Shown here in pieces: positions 59,746-64,000 of a stretch of DNA of 64,000 nt. A program made the position numbers and the translations under genes. Numbering within the stretch: the stretch's first letter is position 1; every line of letters begins with the position of its first letter. Under the pieces are notes generated by a model. It saw only the letters and a program-made list of their open reading frames with translations, was not told the origin of the DNA and did not search any database. The DNA is from Lentinus brumalis (lineage: Eukaryota > Basidiomycota > Agaricomycetes > Polyporales > Polyporaceae), in NCBI GenBank assembly GCA_001792895.1, contig MARA01000003.1, positions 1,612,001 to 1,676,000 on the forward strand, written 5' to 3'.

Positions 59746-60633
59746 TCATCTCCTGCGTTTCCCTTTGCTCGCATCCAGCACCTCTTCCTTACGAGCCTCG
59801 ACGCGCTGGAGAAACTCGACCTTCTCGAGGTAGCCCCCACCACGTCTGTTGGCGTCAAGCTCCTCCTTTATAGACTCGCCCTCAACATGGGCACGCCAGT
59901 CCATGGCAGACTTGTCGAGCGTAGTCAGCTTCTTGATTGGTTCCTTCTTCGAAGGAGCAATGTCTGCCAGCTTGCTCTTGGCTTTGCGGGGTCCGGGGCG
60001 CTTTGCTGGAGGTTTGACAGGAGCTGCGGAAGTTGCGGACGTGACAGCGGCCGATGCTCCCAAACCAGCCTGCGACGTCGAAGGGTCTCCTGCGGGAGCC
60101 TGTGCACTGGCATCGGCGGATGGCGTCCATTGAGGCCATTTCTTCGCTTCGTCGGAATCAGCGGGTACTTCTTTCACCTCGCTGTCGGGGAGACAGGGAT
60201 AGTTGTGGGCGAATGGACATTGCCATTGGAAGGAGTTCCACGCACGTTACTTCCTCTCCCGCGAATCTGTAGCGTTTGACAATCTTTACCACCTCATGTG
60301 GCGCAGGGGTATGAGTGGGCTGAGACGGAGCGGTCAAGGAAGCCTTGAATTGGGCGTATATCTCGTCGCCGCCCCTGATCTGGGCAAGTCAGAGGGCCGA
60401 TGACTGGTGAACATGTTGTAAAAAATGCGCACTTCTTGTTATCCGTTGCCTCCGACGACGTGAGTGCCTCCAAGGGTGCGTTCGTCCGGGCGCGTTTCGA
60501 CGCACGTCCTTCAGTCTCCGAGCCATCTACGGTGCACATGGCTCTAGTGCATGCTGACGGCAAATGATGTGTGCGCTTTACCGTCGCCCTTTGATGGCAC
60601 GTAGTCCGAATCGTTCTCCGAGTCTGAGTCCAT
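59746..60633 (-). CDS. SWC5: SWR1-complex protein Swc5 (BCNT/Craniofacial development protein family)
   Basis: Four exons: complement of 59746-60177, 60251-60374, 60433-60553 and 60582-60633; 242 residues. The start MDSDSENDSDYVPSKGD is acidic, as in the family. GGDEIYAQFKASLTAPSQ leads to a middle part ending EVKEVPADSDEAKKWPQW. An Ala/Pro-rich linker follows. The C-terminal BCNT domain is clear: KKLTTLDKSAMDWRAHVEGE, SIKEELDANRRGGGYLEKVE and FLQRVEARKEEV. Swc5 is needed for the ATPase of the SWR1 complex, which swaps H2A for H2A.Z in nucleosomes. All splice phases close. Only 145 bp separate its start from that of the cullin-like gene. Confidence 0.93.
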
Positions 60634-60778
60634 GAAGCAAGGCGGTGGTGGAAGGAAGCAAGGCGGGTCTTTGCCGCTCAATCCTGTATGTGAAGTTTGA
60701 TGGACGCGCACTGGTCGTCACTTTTACCTCCGGCTCTCCCGCCTCGTCTCCTGCTCTCCCACCTGCCTCTGCTGACCC
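60634..60778. promoter_or_regulatory. Bidirectional promoter, SWC5 / cullin-like gene
   Basis: 145 bp between two opposite start codons, so the two promoters must overlap. I assign no individual element. Confidence 0.55.
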
Positions 60779-61842
60779 ATGCCAGCGAAGAGCACCCGCC
60801 GGGCGTCGTCCCCGCAGCCAAACGGCGCTGCGAAGCCCGATGCAGCGCTCGCCGCGCCCCCACCGCTCCCGAACCCATCCACAGGCAGCGCGAACCCCTC
60901 CGCCTCCCTCCACTCGCTCTGGGGATACCTGCAGCCCGCGCTCGACCATATTGTGCGCAGCCCGACGAATAACCCCTCCAAGGCCCCCGCTATCGACGTC
61001 GGATACCACATGGGGGTCCACACTGCCGTCTACAACTACTTCACAGCTCACTCCGAGGCGTCTCCAGCCCCCGGCCTCTCTGGATTCCCCGCCCGCTTCT
61101 CCGCGCAGAGCGAGAAGGCGAAGGCCAGCGGGACAGACTTGTACGACCAACTGGACCGCTACTATAGCGACGTCGCGCGAGAGATATTCTTGGGTGCGCC
61201 TACCGACGACTCTACACTCATCCACTACCTCGTACCCTGCTTCAATCGCTATTCCGCGGGCGCGCAGTCTGTCAGCCGCCTCCTGAACTACGTGAACCGA
61301 CACTATGTGAAGCGCGCGGTGGACGAGGACCGCGGCTGGCTCCGCCTCGCTGACGTCCTCGACGCCGTCGCGCGCACGATCCGCGAGGACGACACGCGCG
61401 AAAAGGTGCAGAGGCGCCTACGCGAGCGCAGGACGGAGGAGCTCAGGAAATGGGGGTACCGCGAGGGCGATCCGCCTGCGCGCGTGTCCCAAGTCGAGTC
61501 GTATGCGGAGGCTGCGAGTCCGCCAGACCGCGTCGTGCCGTTGACCGCGGTGGCATATCGAAGATTTAGGATCGAGGTGATGGACCCTTTGCTTGCCGTG
61601 CCGAAGATAAAGGGGAAAGGGGGAAGAAGAAGAGACCGCCTGCGAATGGGGACAAGCCACCCATGCCGCGAGGTCGATTGGCGCGAGCGGTGAAGGATCT
61701 ATTAGAGTCAAAGGGGGGTGATGAGGAGGAGAAACGGAGGCTAGCTGGGGAGCTGGCGATTGCTTTGAGAACTGTTGGCGTCAAGGTAGACCATCCGCTG
61801 CGCAAGAAGTTGGACAGGTACTTGCCGGCGGAGGACTCTTGA
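60779..61842 (+). CDS. Cullin-N-terminal-repeat-like protein, no cullin homology domain, one-base frameshift
   Basis: One exon; with one base added at 61619-61623 it reads as 354 residues, ending LDRYLPAEDS. A low-complexity start is followed by a block like the cullin N-terminus: SLHSLWGYLQPALDHIV, YHMGVHTAVYNYFTAHS, DLYDQLDRYYSDVAREIFLG, TLIHYLVPCFNRYSAGAQ, VSRLLNYVNRHYVKRAVDED and GWLRL. The first repeat is recognisable; the later repeats and the cullin homology domain that binds Rbx1 are absent. The tail is basic, then LLESKGGDEEEKRRLAGELA and KVDHPLRKKLDRYLPAED. In frame one the protein would stop at 61693 after a poor tail. It may bind cullin adaptors without ubiquitin-ligase activity, but this is inference. 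Confidence 0.77.
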
Positions 61843-62332
61843 CTCTGCTTGATTGTTATGACCTTTCTCACATCTCTCACATATCCTTACTTCGCGTTAG
61901 CCTGAATATCACACCGACGATATAGCAACTGTGGCCAGGAGGTGCAGTACTGACATGCTTTCAGTATCTCAACTATGTAGTGTGGTTAAAGTGGTGGCAG
62001 CATAGGCGCCTACCATATCAGCTTCGTCCCACTCCCCGGTCAATGAACAGACTCTCGGTCGTCGTTCCGCCTATTTTGCTCTCTTGTGTGCTGCTTTGTT
62101 CCTGATCAGTGTCACTCGTTGCATCTCCGACTCGCGCCGCCATCCAGCGTGTTTCATCCTCAGATCAAGACTCAGAGAGACTTGGACACATGTACTGGTC
62201 CGTGTATTGGTATAGTATTAGAGGGTATGGCTGAATGCGAACTCTAGCTAGCAAAATACATCTAAGTGTCCCAAGGTAACGACGTCTAGCACATTAGTTG
62301 ATCCATTCCGACTTCCAGCCTGATATGAGTTC
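61843..62332. other. Convergent intergenic, cullin-like/TRK
   Basis: 490 bp between two stop codons, holding the two 3' UTRs. No gene is seen. Confidence 0.45.
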
Positions 62333-64000
62333 CTAATTCCTGTAAGTCTTCTCCTTCCCTGGGGAAAGATCGTTGTTCACAACCAGCGTGACCTGCCCGC
62401 CCGGTGCTGCCGGCTGACCCGACGGCAGTGACTGACTCTGACTCTGGGACTTTGCAGGCACCAGATCTTCGGGGAGCAGAACTGTGACGACGTTAGCGTC
62501 ATGTATCGGGTAAATTGGTGACGTCCTGCTACTCACTTGCTCGGTCTATCGCCACGGGCAGACCACGATGACGCCCACGAACCATGATAACAATGACCAC
62601 TAGCTTAGACAGAGGCCCGAATGCGCCCGAAAATGAAAAGTTCTCCGTGGGTATACCTAGCGTGAGTCCGATTCCACCGAACGCTGATACGAGCTCGAAT
62701 ACTACGACGAGCCCCAAAAGTCGACTGGTGAGCAAACTCTTCAGGGTTACACGGACAGTGGCGCTAACCTATGCGGAAGAGGTTAAACCATGGCGCGTTG
62801 GCGTCGTCCATGATCTTGGTGCGCTCGATAATGCAGATGAGGAAGATCGCCCATACGAGCCACCAGATGTCGAAGGCGACCTGGCGGCGCAGGTGCCATC
62901 CGAAGTACTTGCCGATCCGCTCCCTACGGGGGACCTTCTCGGTCAGATCTGGCTCCTCGTCTTCATCCTCGGGAGGTGCCTCGAAGACACCCAGGCTCTT
63001 TTCCTCATAGCTGTCGTTATGCTCATGAGCAAGGGGCCATCAGTAAGTAAGAGGGCACATGCTCACACGTTCGTCGAACGGATACTGAGCGCAACCTTAC
63101 GGGAGTTCAGTAGGCAACACACACTACACGCAGGCTCGTGGGACGTACTGGGTAAACAGCGATGTACATCATGATGATGCAAAGGAACCTGGTGTGAAGA
63201 GTGGTAAGCACACTTGCTGTTATGTTCGTACATGGAGACGTACTGGAACGAGGGTGCCAATGCTGATAAAGACACTATGGGAAACCCGGACGCGCGTACG
63301 GCAAAGGACTGGAACAAGCCTGCTACTGCACGAGTGCCGCCGGGCAGCGAGTCCGTGACTTCCAGGCCAATGTCAAGGACGATGAAGCACACCCATTCGA
63401 TCATGCTTGAATTGCAAAAACCATCAATTGTACTGGCTGATACTGCGTCATGCTGATTGGACTCACGTGAAGAAAATCAATGTGGCCGTCAGATACCAAC
63501 TGACATGCGACGGGAACAGGTACAGGAAACATCTAATCATGGTCGTGAGGACAGATTGAGGGGATGTTCCTTCTACACACATACCGACGTGGGTGGTCCA
63601 GGAGAAAGTGGAGTACCTGATCTGTCGGACCGTCATCTTTGACCAGTTTCGTGTAGACCCAGCTAGACACGGATCAGCACACACATCCAGCAGATACGGG
63701 CAGAACACCACGTACATGATCAGTCGCAAGCTTGCCCACGACAGCGCGATTAGCCTACATAGACGACGATGCCGCATTGAAACTCACAATATGGGCTAAG
63801 CCAGAGTCAGCATGCACAGTAAGTTCATCACAAGTATACTCACCAGTCCGTGGTTACCAGCTAATATGGCGAAGATCATCGCAACTGTACGAGTGTGTTA
63901 GCTGTGTTCGTGCGCGTGCGTACAAGCGTTGAGTCTCACAGATTATGAGGTACGCTCGTTGAAACGGTACCATCCCTCTGCCTCACGAGTTAGCCCGGAT
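62333..64000 (-). CDS. Potassium transporter of the TRK family, C-terminal part
   Basis: The stop TAG lies at 62333-62335; the 5' part of the gene lies beyond the window end. Order on the minus strand: MVPFQRAYLII near 63940-63990; STFSWTTHV near 63600; GGTRAVAGLFQSFAVRASGF and PIVSLSALAPSFQYVSMYE; an acidic loop EAPPEDEDEEPDLTEKVPRR; RRQVAFDIWWLVWAIFLICI; NAPWFNLFRI; SRLLGLVVVFELVSAFGG with filter-type IGLTLG; SGAFGPLSKLVVIVIMVRGR; HRGLPVAIDRA; then ILLPEDLVPAKS and a short Gln/Ser tail. This is the Trk1/Trk2 pattern with alternating membrane and pore segments; the proteins take up K+ at the plasma membrane. About 400 residues are visible out of 700-1,200 typical. Introns are short. Confidence 0.88.

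Noticed and set aside
60578..61303. 241-codon minus-strand frame
   Set aside because: Antisense to the cullin-like gene; composition-driven.

Overview
The window reads as nuclear DNA of a filamentous basidiomycete, most likely an Agaricomycete. Coding regions are GC-rich with C or G at most third positions. Almost every gene is cut by many short GT..AG introns of about 48-65 nt. The gene set is typical of mushroom-forming fungi: a very large hybrid histidine kinase, a chromodomain H3K9 methyltransferase, a PUF protein, a GYF protein, a TRK potassium transporter and a pseudogene of the fungal aminoglycoside-phosphotransferase-like family. The order (possibly Polyporales) is a guess. I saw no rRNA, CRISPR array or plasmid/prophage feature and identified no tRNA by eye.

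Layout, left to right. 0.4-7.7 kb: ROK1/DDX52 RNA helicase (-), mitochondrial dicarboxylate carrier (-, one-base frameshift and a short inverted-repeat element in an intron), SUB2/UAP56 mRNA-export helicase (+). 9.0-18.8 kb: one 45-exon, about 2,310-residue hybrid histidine kinase (+). 19.2-21.6 kb: MFS transporter (-), bracketed by a perfect 21-bp direct repeat. About 22.1-22.9 kb: APH-family pseudogene. 23.6-25.8 kb: CaMK-type kinase (+). 26.1-28.3 kb: Clr4/SUV39-type methyltransferase (-). 29.0-32.8 kb: PUF protein (-). 34.7-38.5 kb: UVRAG/Vps38-like protein (-). 38.8-40.4 kb: unknown acidic protein (+). 40.7-44.7 kb: GYF-domain protein (-). 45.0-47.5 kb: acetyl-CoA transporter (-). 47.5-50.1 kb: a gene-poor gap with a 51-bp tandem duplication. 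50.1-51.7 kb: HMG-box factor (+, frameshift). 52.5-53.9 kb: class 1A-type dihydroorotate dehydrogenase (-). 55.1-56.0 kb: TRAPP subunit Trs31 (-). 56.3-59.5 kb: BTB/germ-cell-less-like protein (+). 59.7-60.6 kb: SWR1 subunit Swc5 (-). 60.8-61.8 kb: cullin-N-terminus-like protein (+, frameshift). 62.3 kb to the end: TRK potassium transporter (-, 5' end outside).

Most of these are housekeeping genes in a euchromatic block: RNA processing (ROK1, SUB2, PUF, GYF), chromatin (Clr4, Swc5), membrane traffic and autophagy (Trs31, UVRAG), transport (DIC1, MFS, AT-1, TRK) and signalling (hybrid kinase, CaMK). They are not co-directional or operon-like. Neighbours share promoters (Swc5/cullin-like, 145 bp; Trs31/BTB, 295 bp; UVRAG/unknown, 342 bp; DIC1/SUB2, 467 bp) or face each other with 0.2-0.8 kb between stops.

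For 15 of the genes I rebuilt the exon chain by hand from splice sites and checked that the reading frame closes. Three of them (DIC1, the HMG factor and the cullin-like gene) close only if one base is added to a C or G run. That shared signature points to base-level assembly errors more than to three independent pseudogenes. I did not find a convincing new multi-gene system. The most unusual items are the hybrid kinase with its degenerate kinase and receiver domains, the cullin stub, the small element in the DIC1 intron and the repeat-bracketed transporter.
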